The notes below the pieces were generated by a model, which did no database searches, was not told where the DNA came from, and saw only the letters and a program-made list of their open reading frames with translations. This document shows, in pieces, positions 8,926 through 16,628 of a stretch of DNA of 64,000 nucleotides (position 1 is the first letter of the stretch; each line of letters begins with the position of its first letter). Location of the stretch: the NCBI GenBank assembly GCA_027587225.1, contig JAPDDQ010000022.1:50280-114279 (forward strand), read 5' to 3'. Position numbers and translations under genes: made by a program. The stretch is from Solirubrobacter taibaiensis. GTDB taxonomy: Bacteria; Actinomycetota; Thermoleophilia; Solirubrobacterales; Solirubrobacteraceae.

Positions 8926-8931
8926 ACCTTA
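8926..8931 (-). promoter_or_regulatory. Candidate -10 box for LAL1, possibly leaderless
   Basis: TAAGGT on the minus strand ends 7 bases before the GTG start codon of LAL1. The same letters include AAGG, so a weak ribosome-binding role cannot be excluded. Confidence 0.35.
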
Positions 8932-9037
8932 GCGGCGGCCGGTCGGCACCCACTAGGGACACCGAGTCCACCGACTAGGGCCTCGACGAGGGACCGCCCC
9001 TGACGAGCGCGCGAGTCGGCCGCAGGAGGCTCGTCGC

Positions 9038-9274
9038 ATGAACGCCAAAGTGCCCCAGACCTCCGACGAATCGATCTTCTACACGGTGGCCGACGCCTTC
9101 GCGGTCGTCTTCTTCTACGGCCCGCCGGTCCTGTTCCTCGCCGTGCCCTGGCTGCTGCTCGCAGTCCTGCTCAGCGCGCCGTTCGCGCTCGCCGTGTTGG
9201 TGGTGGGGACGGTGCTCGCCGGGACGACGCTGCTCGCCGGCGCCGTGACGCTGCTGCGGCGGGCCGCGGGATGA
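9038..9274 (+). CDS. Small two-helix membrane protein
   Basis: A 78-residue protein with a short polar N-terminus. Two hydrophobic helices follow, at about residues 20-44 (rich in F, Y and P) and 45-70, ending in a basic LLRRAAG tail. No family is recognised. GCAGGAGG lies about 7 bases upstream and defines the ATG. Its stop overlaps the sigma-factor ATG by 4 bases. A small membrane protein directly upstream of an ECF sigma gene could be a partner or regulator, but nothing in it resembles a known anti-sigma domain. Confidence 0.75.
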   Translation: MNAKVPQTSDESIFYTVADAFAVVFFYGPPVLFLAVPWLLLAVLLSAPFALAVLVVGTVLAGTTLLAGAVTLLRRAAG

Positions 9275-9876
9275 CCGCGCTCTCCGCAGCGGACACGTCG
9301 TTCGTGCAAGCGCGGCCTCGCCTGATCGGGATCGCCCGGCGCGTGCTCGGCAGCGCGACCGACGCCGACGACATCGTCCAGGAGGCGTGGATCCGTTGGC
9401 AGGCGAGCGACCGCGGCGGCGTCCGTGATCCGACGGCCTTTCTGGCGACGACCACGACGCGGCTCGCGCTCAACCTCGGTCAGTCCGCCCGGGTGCGGCA
9501 CGAGACGGTGTTCGGGCCGCCGCTCGCGGAGTTGGTCGATCCGGTCGCCGACCCGGCGTCCGATGCCGAGGACCGCGACCTGATCGGGCGCGCCCTGTGG
9601 GCGCTCCTCGAGCGGTTGACCCCGACCGAGCGGGCCGTCTACGTGCTCCGGGAGGCGTTCGACTACCCGCACCGGCTGGTCGCGGCGGTCCTCGGGCTCA
9701 GCGAGGCCAACGCCCGCCAGCTCGTCGCCCGCGCCCGCCGCCACGTCGCGGACGAGCCGCGCTGGACCGTCGATCCGGCCGAGCACGCCGCGCTGGTGCA
9801 GGCGTTCACCGTCGCTGCCCGGACGGGCGACCTCGCTCGCCTCGAAACGGTGCTGGTGGGCCGGCGTGCGGCGTAA
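9271..9876 (+). CDS. ECF sigma factor, ECF41/SigJ-like with truncated C-terminal domain
   Basis: A 201-residue sigma-70 family protein. Region 2 covers about residues 10-75 (RPRLIGIARRVLGSATDADDIVQEAWIRW pattern with the DADDIVQE core). Region 4 covers about 105-160 (LTPTERAVYVLREAF, LGLSEANARQLVARAR). SigJ/ECF41 proteins normally continue into a SnoaL-like domain of about 120 residues that controls activity. Here only its first helix remains (VQAFTVAARTGDLARLETVL) before the stop. The next gene begins 11 bases inside its end. The protein may therefore be a constitutively active or deregulated form. It is coupled by ATGA to the small membrane gene upstream. Confidence 0.88.
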   Translation: MTALSAADTSFVQARPRLIGIARRVLGSATDADDIVQEAWIRWQASDRGGVRDPTAFLATTTTRLALNLGQSARVRHETVFGPPLAELVDPVADPASDAEDRDLIGRALWALLERLTPTERAVYVLREAFDYPHRLVAAVLGLSEANARQLVARARRHVADEPRWTVDPAEHAALVQAFTVAARTGDLARLETVLVGRRAA

Positions 9877-10792
9877 CGGGTTCCCGGCGCGGCGCGGCAG
9901 CTTCTTCCCGGGGTTCACGGCGCGGCGGCTGGAGACGACGCGCGGGACGATCAACGCGCTCGTCGGCGGGAGCGGCCCGCCGCTGTTGCTGCTGCACGGC
10001 TATCCCGAGTCCTCGCTCATGTGGCATGCGAGCGCCCCGTTGCTCGCCCGCCACCACACGGTGGTCGTCACCGACCTGGCCGGCTACGGGACGTCGTTCC
10101 GCCCGGCGCCCACGTTCGGCCACGAGGCGCACAGCAAACGCGCGCTCGCGCTCGACCAGGTGGAGGCGATGGCGCAGCTCGGCTTCGGCGCCTTCGCCGT
10201 GGCCGGGCACGACCGTGGCGGGCGCGTCGCCTACCGCATGGCGCTGGACCATCCGGAGATCGTGCTCGGGCTCGCGGTGCTCGACATCGTGCCGACCGGC
10301 GAGGTGTGGAGGAGAGCGGACGCCGCCGTCGCCCGTGGCTACTGGCACTGGTCGTTCCTGGCGCTGCCCGCGCCGCTGCCGGAGCGGCTGATCGCCGGCG
10401 ACCCGGACGCGTTCTTCGACCTGCACGTGCGCGGCCAGCTCGGCCTGGGGGAGCACTCGGACCGCTATCCGCTGGACGTGCTCGACGCCTACCGGCGCAC
10501 CTTGGACGATCCGGGCGCCGTCGAGGCGATGTGCGAGGACTACCGGGCGGGCGCGACGATCGACGTCGAGCACGACGACGCCGACCGCGCCGCCGGCCGC
10601 GTGATCGCGTGTCCGGTGCTCGTGCTGTGGTCCGCCAACGGCGGCCTGCCGCGCTTCTATCCCGACGTGCTCGACGTGTGGCGCCCGTGGGCGCCGGACC
10701 TGCGCGGGACCGGCGTCGACGCCACCCATTTCCTGGCCGAGGACGACCCGGAAGCCACCGCTGACCACCTACTCACCTTCCTGAGGCCATGA
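9866..10792 (+). CDS. Fluoroacetate/haloacetate dehalogenase-like alpha/beta hydrolase
   Basis: A 308-residue alpha/beta hydrolase very close to fluoroacetate dehalogenases (DehH1/FAc-DEX). All residues assigned to catalysis in the Rhodopseudomonas enzyme appear here: nucleophile Asp116 and substrate-binding Arg117 and Arg120 in GHDRGGR, acid Asp140 in AVLDI, the halide pocket His161-Trp162 and Tyr226 (MCEDYRAG), and base His288 in THFLAED. The tryptophan at the tunnel (W185 of that enzyme) is Leu here. Predicted reaction: hydrolytic removal of halide from haloacetate. Epoxide hydrolase is the main alternative. The start is GTG, 11 bases inside the sigma gene; the end overlaps the peroxidase start by 4 bases. 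Confidence 0.88.
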   Translation: MRRNGFPARRGSFFPGFTARRLETTRGTINALVGGSGPPLLLLHGYPESSLMWHASAPLLARHHTVVVTDLAGYGTSFRPAPTFGHEAHSKRALALDQVEAMAQLGFGAFAVAGHDRGGRVAYRMALDHPEIVLGLAVLDIVPTGEVWRRADAAVARGYWHWSFLALPAPLPERLIAGDPDAFFDLHVRGQLGLGEHSDRYPLDVLDAYRRTLDDPGAVEAMCEDYRAGATIDVEHDDADRAAGRVIACPVLVLWSANGGLPRFYPDVLDVWRPWAPDLRGTGVDATHFLAEDDPEATADHLLTFLRP

Positions 10793-12030
10793 CCCAAGCC
10801 ATCTTCGCCGGGTGTTACCGCTCGCTGTTCGAGGACCTCCCGCCGCTGCGATCCGACGCCGCCGCACTGCACGCGCTGGGACGCCCCGGCGGCGTCTGCG
10901 ACCTCGGCGAAGGGGTCGTCGAGAACACCGACTCCGAGGTCGCCGCGGTGTGGCCGTTCTTCGGCCAGTTCCTCGCGCACGACATCACCGCCGACCGCTC
11001 ACCGCTGGTCGACCGCGCCGATACCGCCCGGATCCACAACTTCCGCGCCCCGCGGGCGAACCTCGAAGCGCTGTACGGCAACGGGCCGGTCGGCGAGCCG
11101 TACCTGTACGCCGCCGACGATCCGGCCAAGCTGCTGCTCGCGCCGTCGGGCATCGACGTGCCGCGCAACCAGGAGGGGATCGCGCTGATCGGCGACCCGC
11201 GCAACGACGCGAACCTGTTCACGAGCCAGATGGCCGTCGCCTTCATCGGGCTGCACAACCGGTTCGTGGACCGGTTGCGCGCCGACCGCGTTCCCGAGGC
11301 GGAGGTGTATGCGGCCGCGCGGCGCGAGACCACGTGGCACTTCCAGCACGTGATCCTGCGCGAGTTCCTGCCCGGCCTGATCGGCGGGGAGCTGACGGCC
11401 GAGCTGCTCGAGGACGGCCCGCGGCTGTACCGCATCGACCCCGACGACCCGTACATCCCGCTCGAGTTCGCCGACGCCGCCTACCGCTACGGCCACGCCC
11501 AGATCCGCGACCGCTACCAGGTGAACGCGTCGTTCGGCCCGGTCCCCGTGTTCCCCGATCTCATGGGCTTCGGGCCCGTGCGGCCCGAGCGTCGCGTGGA
11601 CTGGGCGCTGCAGTTCGCGCAACGCGCGAAGCGCATCGACGCGCGGCTCCCGGCGTCGCTGATCACGCTGCCGCGGGCGATCTCAGGCGCGGCGCCCGGG
11701 ACGGACTATGCCTCGCTCGCCACCCGGGACCTGCAGCGCGGCCACGCGGTCGGGCTCCCGTCGGGCGAAGCGGTCGCGCGCCGGATCGGGGTCGAGGTGC
11801 TCGAGCCGGCCGCGATCGGGCTCGGCTGGGAGGAGACGCCGCTGTGGTTCTACGTGCTCAAGGAGGCCGAGGTACTCGGGGGTGGGAACCAGCTCGGACC
11901 GGTCGGCGGGCGAATCGTCGGCGAGGTGGTCGTGGGGGTGATCGACGCGGATCCGTCGTCGTTCCGGGTGGTTGATCCTTCGTGGACGCCTGGAGTTCAG
12001 TTCGGATTGGCGTCGATCCTCGGGGTGTAG
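10789..12030 (+). CDS. Animal-type haem peroxidase (peroxinectin/cyclooxygenase superfamily)
   Basis: A 413-residue haem peroxidase without a signal peptide. The distal histidine is H64 in FFGQFLAHDIT, followed by the acidic haem-linking or calcium-binding context. The family signature DPRNDANLFTSQM is at about 136-148 and the proximal histidine is H236 in FADAAYRYGHAQI. The DLQRGHAVGLPSG segment near residue 320 is also diagnostic. It oxidises substrates with hydrogen peroxide, possibly halides. It is the last gene of the four-gene unit 9038-12030, coupled to the dehalogenase by ATGA. Bacterial members are often about 500-600 residues, so this is compact but complete in its core. Confidence 0.9.
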   Translation: MTQAIFAGCYRSLFEDLPPLRSDAAALHALGRPGGVCDLGEGVVENTDSEVAAVWPFFGQFLAHDITADRSPLVDRADTARIHNFRAPRANLEALYGNGPVGEPYLYAADDPAKLLLAPSGIDVPRNQEGIALIGDPRNDANLFTSQMAVAFIGLHNRFVDRLRADRVPEAEVYAAARRETTWHFQHVILREFLPGLIGGELTAELLEDGPRLYRIDPDDPYIPLEFADAAYRYGHAQIRDRYQVNASFGPVPVFPDLMGFGPVRPERRVDWALQFAQRAKRIDARLPASLITLPRAISGAAPGTDYASLATRDLQRGHAVGLPSGEAVARRIGVEVLEPAAIGLGWEETPLWFYVLKEAEVLGGGNQLGPVGGRIVGEVVVGVIDADPSSFRVVDPSWTPGVQFGLASILGV

Positions 12031-12207
12031 TTGCGAACGGCTCACCGAGGGAGGGGGAGCGGCTAGCCAGCGCCGCGGCGCGAACATCGGAGTCCCGGGC
12101 TCCGCGTGGCACGGCCGGGTTGGAGTGCCGCTCTCAGTCAAGTTACGGGCACCGGAAATCGCGAGGAGCGGTTGTGGTTACTTCACGCGGATCGGCGCGT
12201 GTTCGTT

Positions 12208-12825
12208 TCATCCGACCCACTCGGCCGGTGCCACTTTCGCTCGCAGCCCCGGCTTCACGCCCGTAGACACGTACGCCGTCACGGCTCCCACGAGCTCGCA
12301 GAACGCGGCCGGCCGCGCGGCCGGGGAGAACAGCGTCCTGCACTGCAGCCACGTCGCGTACTCGGACTGCAGATCGAACCCCACCCCGAGGGCGGCGTGG
12401 CCGAAGACGTCGTGGACCACGCGCAACGCGTCGAACGCGCTTGCCGAGAGCAACGGGTGCGGGTCCTCCCGGACGAGCACCAGAGTCCCGTGCTCGCGCA
12501 GGTCCGCGCATAGGTCGGCACCGCTCATGTAGGCCTCCTGGTCGATGAACGCCACCCGCACACCGAGGCACCCCCGCGCCACGTCGGCCAGTCGCAGGCT
12601 CTCCCGCCCGAGGGCGCGGTAGGAGCGCCGGACCTCCGAGCTCACCACACCTGGCGCCAGGAACCACTCGGTCACGCGCTCCGCCCTGTCCGGCGCCAAA
12701 AGCCCGGTCGTGCGCAGCACGTGCGGGGAAGGCGGCGCCTCGCGCGCGTAGAGCTCGAACGCGTGCTGCGCGCGCGGCCAGGTGGGGCACACGTCGGTGG
12801 GGCGGAGGAGGTCGATCGTGGGCAT
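12208..12825 (-). CDS. Unassigned protein with AAAH-like HDVFGH motif
   Basis: A 205-residue protein beginning MPTIDLLRPTDVC. This start is chosen because the open frame upstream is antisense to, or out of frame with, LAL2. The conserved-looking centre is VVHDVFGHA (His138 and His143), then a Glu at 155 and AAFCELVGAV with Glu177. Two histidines spaced H-x4-H in HDxxGH and a Glu about 34 residues later match the iron facial triad of biopterin-dependent aromatic amino-acid hydroxylases (HELLGH, then Glu about 40 on). Overall similarity to that family is otherwise not visible, so function is open; a metal-dependent enzyme is an inference. It lies 59 bases downstream of LAL2 on the same strand. 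The 177 bases between it and the convergent peroxidase gene hold nothing I can identify. Confidence 0.7.
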   Translation of the reverse strand: MPTIDLLRPTDVCPTWPRAQHAFELYAREAPPSPHVLRTTGLLAPDRAERVTEWFLAPGVVSSEVRRSYRALGRESLRLADVARGCLGVRVAFIDQEAYMSGADLCADLREHGTLVLVREDPHPLLSASAFDALRVVHDVFGHAALGVGFDLQSEYATWLQCRTLFSPAARPAAFCELVGAVTAYVSTGVKPGLRAKVAPAEWVG

Positions 12826-12884
12826 GCGGCGAGTCTCCGCGCGCGCGGCCGCGATCTCGTCCGGAGCGGTCCCGTGCGTGTTCC

Positions 12885-15638
12885 CTAGTCGGGCCGGCCC
12901 GGGTGCCCAGGCCCCAGTGCGCCGCCCAGTTCTTTGCGCGACCCGATCCCGAGCTTGGTGAAGACCTTGCTCAGGTGATATTCGACGGTGCGCGGGCTGA
13001 TGAAGAGCCGCGCGCCGATCTCCGGGTTCGTCTCGCCGTCGGCGGCAAGGCGCGCGATCTCCGCCTCCTGCGCCGTCAAGGGCTCGGGCGCCGGGCCGGC
13101 GGAGCGGCGGACCGTCTCGCCGGCCGCGCGCAGCGCGCCTCGCGCGCGCTCGGCGAAGGCCTCGGCGCCGAAGCGTACGAACGCCTCGTGGGCCGTGCGC
13201 AGATGCTCGCGGGCGGCGGCCTGCTTGCCCACCGTGAGCAGCCATTCGCCGTACACGAGCTTCGCGCGGGCAAGCTCCACGCGCATCCGGGTTCGCGCAA
13301 GCCGTTCGATCGCCTCGCGGTAGCGCGCGTCGTCGCCGCCCAGCAGCGCCTGGGAGCGCGCCAGCACGCCGAGGCCCCAGTCCGTACCGGCGGCGCGGGT
13401 GCGCTCCTCGAGCCGGGCGAGCGCCGCGGCGGCGACCTCCTCCCGGCCGGTGCGGACGGCCGCCTCGACCAGCTCGACCAGCGCGTGCGCGGCGTAGCCC
13501 TGGTCGTCGTCCTCGGTCGCCCGCAGCGCGGCGTCGACAGCCGCGTCGTGGCGCTCCAGCGCGTTGTTGAGCACGGCCGTGGCGTGCCCGGCGAGCGCGA
13601 GGACGCGACCTTCGCCACGTGCGTTGGCGCTCTGCAGCCCCAGGTTGATCAGGTGCACGGCCTGGGGTTCGTGCCCCCGCCAGGCGCCGAGCAGCAGCTG
13701 CCCGTACACGAGGCCGACGGTGCCCGTCGCGGCGGTGATCGCGTCCGCCTCCTGCAGCAGGGCCGAGGCGACCGCGAACTCGCCCTCGAACAGGCGCACC
13801 CCGGACAGGTAGGTCAACGTCACCGGGAGCATCGTCAGCGCGCCCGCTTCCCGCGCCAGGCGGACCGCGCGCTCGGCGAGCCGGTGGAAGGCGTCGTCGT
13901 CCCACAACTCGAACACGGTCATCGACTGCACGACCGGGCACAGCAGCAGCCAGCGCATCACGGCGCGGTGATCGTCCAGCGGCTCGTCGCTGAACGCTTG
14001 CAGCGCACGCCGGAGCGGCGGCACGCCCGCGATCGGGCCCTCGGTGAACCGGCACGCCATGCCGTCCAACACCAGGTCGATCGAGCGCGGCGCCTCGACC
14101 ACGGGCGCGGCCCGAGCGGCTTCGGCCGCCGTCCGCACACCCCCGTTGGCGTAGAGGCGACCGGCGTAGATGGCCGCACCGAGCGCTTCGAGGTACGTCT
14201 CGCGCGCGAGCGCCGGGTCGAGCGGCTCGAGCTGGCGGGCGACATCGAGCAGCAACGGCGGAGCGTCGCTCCCCCGCCGCACCGCGAAGGCGATCTCCCC
14301 GCGCATGCGGGCGAGCCGCGCACGTTGCAGCGCGTCCAACGGCGAGCGTCCCGCCAGCTCCAGCAGGTCGAGCGCGGCGTCCGGGGCTGCCGACTCGAAC
14401 TTGGCCTGCGCGGCGGCGAGCGCCCGCGCGCCGCGACGCACCGGGTCGGGGGTGAGTGCGGTCGCCCGTTCCAGGAAGGCGGCCGCGGCCGCGATCCCGC
14501 CCCGGTTCTGCGCACGCCCGGCCGACCGCTCCAGCTCCTCGGCCACCGCCTCGTCCGGCCGCGCGGCGGCGTGCGCGCGGTGCCACGCGCGCCGGTCGGG
14601 ATCGAGCTGCGGGTCCGTGGCCTCGGCCAGCGCCCGGTGCACGTCGCGCCGGTCCGGCACGCTCGCCGCGCGGTAGGCGGCCGAGCGCACGAGCGGGTGC
14701 CGGAAGCGCACGCGGGCGCCGATGTCGATCAGCCCCGCCGCCTCGGCGGGCGCCGCCTCGTCGCTGGAGATGCCGAGCAGCTCCGCGGCGCGCCGGAGCA
14801 GGAGCACGTCTCCGACCGGCTCGGCCGCCGCGAGCAGCAGGAGCTGGCGCGTGTTGCCCGGCAACGGCTCGAGCTGGCGGGTGAAGCCCTGCTCGATCCG
14901 GCTGGTCAACGGGATCGATCCGGGCAGCCCGAACCCACCGGCGATGGCCGTCGCCGGCAGCGCCCGCGGCAGCTCCAGCAACGCGAGCGGGTTCCCTGAA
15001 GCTTCGGCGAGGATCCGGTCGCGCACCCGCGCGTCGATCGGACCCGGGATCGCGCTGTCGAGCAGCAGCTGCGCGTCGAGCTCTCCGACACCCTCGAGCG
15101 TCAGCTCCGACAGACCGCCGAGCGGGTGGTCCTCGCCCTCGTTGCGGACGGCGAGCACCAGCCCGACGCGCTCCGCCAACAGGCGGCGGGCGACGAACGC
15201 GACCGTCTGTGCCGACACCCGATCGAGCCACTGCGCGTCGTCGACGATGCAGATCAGCGGTCCTTCCTCGGCGACTTCGGCGAGCAGGCTCAGGACCGCG
15301 AGTCCGACCATGAACCGGTCCGGCGGCGGTCCGACGTCCAGCCCGAACGCGGTGCTCAGCGCAGCGCGTTGCGGGCCGGGGAGGTGCGGGAGCCGGTCCA
15401 GCATCGGCGCGCACAGGGCGTGCAGGCCGGCGAACGGGAGCTCCATCTCGGATTCGGTGCCGGCCGCGCGGGCGACGCGGCAGCCGGTGGCCGACGCCGC
15501 CAGGTGCTCGAGCAACGCGGTCTTGCCGACCCCGGCTTCGCCGCGTAGCACGAGCACGCGGCTCTCGCCGGCCCGCACGCCCGCGATCAGCCGGTCCAGC
15601 GTCACTATCTCGTGCTGGCGACCTAGGAGAGTTGGCAC
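12885..15638 (-). CDS. LAL-family LuxR regulator with AAA ATPase domain (LAL2)
   Basis: A 917-residue paralogue of LAL1 with the same order. Walker A is GEAGVGKT at residues 33-40 and Walker B is CIVDDAQWLD at about 130-139. A SEMELPFAGLHALCAPML segment typical of this actinobacterial clade, a long helical repeat region, and a C-terminal LuxR helix-turn-helix (LTAQEAEIARLAADGETN, FISPRTVEYHLSKVFTKL) at about 855-905 complete it. It starts with GTG; no ribosome-binding site is seen, but GATAAT lies 9 bases upstream. It sits 27 bases after the carbamoyltransferase-like gene on the same strand, so it may also be read through from that unit. Confidence 0.93.
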   Translation of the reverse strand: MPTLLGRQHEIVTLDRLIAGVRAGESRVLVLRGEAGVGKTALLEHLAASATGCRVARAAGTESEMELPFAGLHALCAPMLDRLPHLPGPQRAALSTAFGLDVGPPPDRFMVGLAVLSLLAEVAEEGPLICIVDDAQWLDRVSAQTVAFVARRLLAERVGLVLAVRNEGEDHPLGGLSELTLEGVGELDAQLLLDSAIPGPIDARVRDRILAEASGNPLALLELPRALPATAIAGGFGLPGSIPLTSRIEQGFTRQLEPLPGNTRQLLLLAAAEPVGDVLLLRRAAELLGISSDEAAPAEAAGLIDIGARVRFRHPLVRSAAYRAASVPDRRDVHRALAEATDPQLDPDRRAWHRAHAAARPDEAVAEELERSAGRAQNRGGIAAAAAFLERATALTPDPVRRGARALAAAQAKFESAAPDAALDLLELAGRSPLDALQRARLARMRGEIAFAVRRGSDAPPLLLDVARQLEPLDPALARETYLEALGAAIYAGRLYANGGVRTAAEAARAAPVVEAPRSIDLVLDGMACRFTEGPIAGVPPLRRALQAFSDEPLDDHRAVMRWLLLCPVVQSMTVFELWDDDAFHRLAERAVRLAREAGALTMLPVTLTYLSGVRLFEGEFAVASALLQEADAITAATGTVGLVYGQLLLGAWRGHEPQAVHLINLGLQSANARGEGRVLALAGHATAVLNNALERHDAAVDAALRATEDDDQGYAAHALVELVEAAVRTGREEVAAAALARLEERTRAAGTDWGLGVLARSQALLGGDDARYREAIERLARTRMRVELARAKLVYGEWLLTVGKQAAAREHLRTAHEAFVRFGAEAFAERARGALRAAGETVRRSAGPAPEPLTAQEAEIARLAADGETNPEIGARLFISPRTVEYHLSKVFTKLGIGSRKELGGALGPGHPGRPD

Positions 15639-15647
15639 GTTGGCGGC

Positions 15648-15653
15648 ATTATC
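15648..15653 (-). promoter_or_regulatory. Candidate -10 box for LAL2, possibly leaderless
   Basis: GATAAT on the minus strand, 9 bases before the GTG start of LAL2, in the short gap after the upstream gene. No Shine-Dalgarno sequence is present. Confidence 0.4.
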
Positions 15654-15665
15654 ACGCCCCGGCGA

Positions 15666-16406
15666 TCAGACCTCCCATTCCCCGGTCACGATCGCGCGCA
15701 GCACGGCCTGCTCGACCGGCAGCAGATCGGCCGCTGCGTCGGCCGGGCGGGGCGTGCCGGTCGCGAAGACGGCGTCCGCGCGCTCGGTCGCCTCGTCGGC
15801 GCTGTCGCAGACGCGGACCGCGCTGCCCGCCCGGGCGAGCAGCGCCGGATCGGGTAGGAGCGCGGTCGGCGACGCGATCCGCACCGTCATGCCCGTCAGC
15901 AGCGCGGCCTCGATCAGCGAGTGCATCGCGGGCTCGCGACCGCCGACGTAGGCGATCTCCAGCCCGGACAGCCCGCCGAAGCGCTCGCGCAGCGCGAGGC
16001 AGTCGGCGAGCGCCCGGCACGGATGCTCGCGGTCCGTGAGCGCGTTGATCACCGGCACCGAGGCGTGTTCGACCAGGTCGAGCAGGTCGCGGTGACGGTC
16101 GGTGCGCACGGCGATCGCGTCGCAGAACGGGGAGACCGCGTGCGCGGTGTCCACGGTGGACTCGCCGCGCGGCTGGAGCACCACGGGCAGGGCGCCGAGC
16201 CGGTGCACGGCGACCTCCAGCGACACCTGGCTCCGCAGCGCGGAGTGCTCGAACACACACGCGACGGCCCGGCCCGCCAGCGCGCTGCGCCACGCCAGCG
16301 GGTGGCGCTTCATCACCGCCGCCAGGTCGAGCAGCGCCTCGAACTCGCTCGGTGAGAGATCGGCGACGCCGAGCAGGCAGCGCGGCGTGGAGACGGTGGC
16401 GAGCAT
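15666..16406 (-). CDS. Degenerate ornithine/aspartate carbamoyltransferase homologue
   Basis: A 246-residue protein with the fold signature of ornithine carbamoyltransferase but short (usual length 305-335). The N-terminal DLSPSEFEALLDLA, SVPVINALTDREHPCRALADCLALRERFG and AYVGG segments align well. The carbamoyl-phosphate motif STRTR is reduced to ALRSQ (only the middle Arg kept), HPCQ is HPCR, and the ornithine-binding loop and HCLP motif near the C-terminus are missing. It is therefore unlikely to make citrulline; a binding or regulatory role is possible. The ATG at 16406 shares its A with the stop of the 72-residue gene (TGATG), giving coupling and fixing this start over a longer frame to 16559. 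Confidence 0.8.
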   Translation of the reverse strand: MLATVSTPRCLLGVADLSPSEFEALLDLAAVMKRHPLAWRSALAGRAVACVFEHSALRSQVSLEVAVHRLGALPVVLQPRGESTVDTAHAVSPFCDAIAVRTDRHRDLLDLVEHASVPVINALTDREHPCRALADCLALRERFGGLSGLEIAYVGGREPAMHSLIEAALLTGMTVRIASPTALLPDPALLARAGSAVRVCDSADEATERADAVFATGTPRPADAAADLLPVEQAVLRAIVTGEWEV

Positions 16407-16624
16407 CAGTAGATCGCGATCCGCTGCTTGGCGTCCTCGAGCGCGCTGTGCAGGCTGTCGGCGTCGATCAGCCACGGCTCGCCGTCCCGGCGCGGGTCGA
16501 CGCGCAGGTGGATCCGGCCCTCGTGGAACACGGTCACGGCCAGCTGCTCGGGGCCGCACCAGAACTCGGCGTTGCCGTCGGCCGCCTCTTCGGGGCTGAC
16601 GATGATCGCGCGGACCAGCGTCAT
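16406..16624 (-). CDS. Small 72-residue protein, unknown
   Basis: A 72-residue acidic protein with predicted strands (TLVRAIIVSPE, AVTVFHEGRIHLRVDP) and a C-terminal helix (DSLHSALEDAKQRIAIY), suggesting a small alpha+beta domain. No family is recognised. It is accepted as real because it fits exactly between two genes on the same strand: 4 bases after the NmrA-like stop, with its own stop in a TGATG overlap with the carbamoyltransferase homologue. The frame shows normal high-GC codon use. It may be a partner of the degenerate carbamoyltransferase. Confidence 0.65.
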   Translation of the reverse strand: MTLVRAIIVSPEEAADGNAEFWCGPEQLAVTVFHEGRIHLRVDPRRDGEPWLIDADSLHSALEDAKQRIAIY

Positions 16625-16628
16625 GACG

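Noticed and set aside
6312..8978. An 888-codon plus-strand frame antisense to LAL1
   Set aside because: Composition is rich in R, G, Q and V as expected from antisense of GC-rich coding DNA, with no domain, while the minus strand encodes a clear LAL regulator.
12031..12207. Gap between the peroxidase and HDVFGH genes
   Set aside because: It shows only a 5-base stem (CGGAG/CTCCG) and no open frame with coding character; nothing can be supported there.
12208..15414. A 1068-codon minus-strand open frame spanning LAL2 and the HDVFGH gene
   Set aside because: Its first ~860 codons are an Arg/Ala/Pro-rich out-of-frame reading of LAL2; only the last 205 residues look like a protein, and they have their own ATG at 12825.
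15666..16406. Functional ornithine carbamoyltransferase (argF)
   Set aside because: The STRTR and HCLP motifs are lost, the chain is 60-90 residues short, and no arginine genes are nearby.
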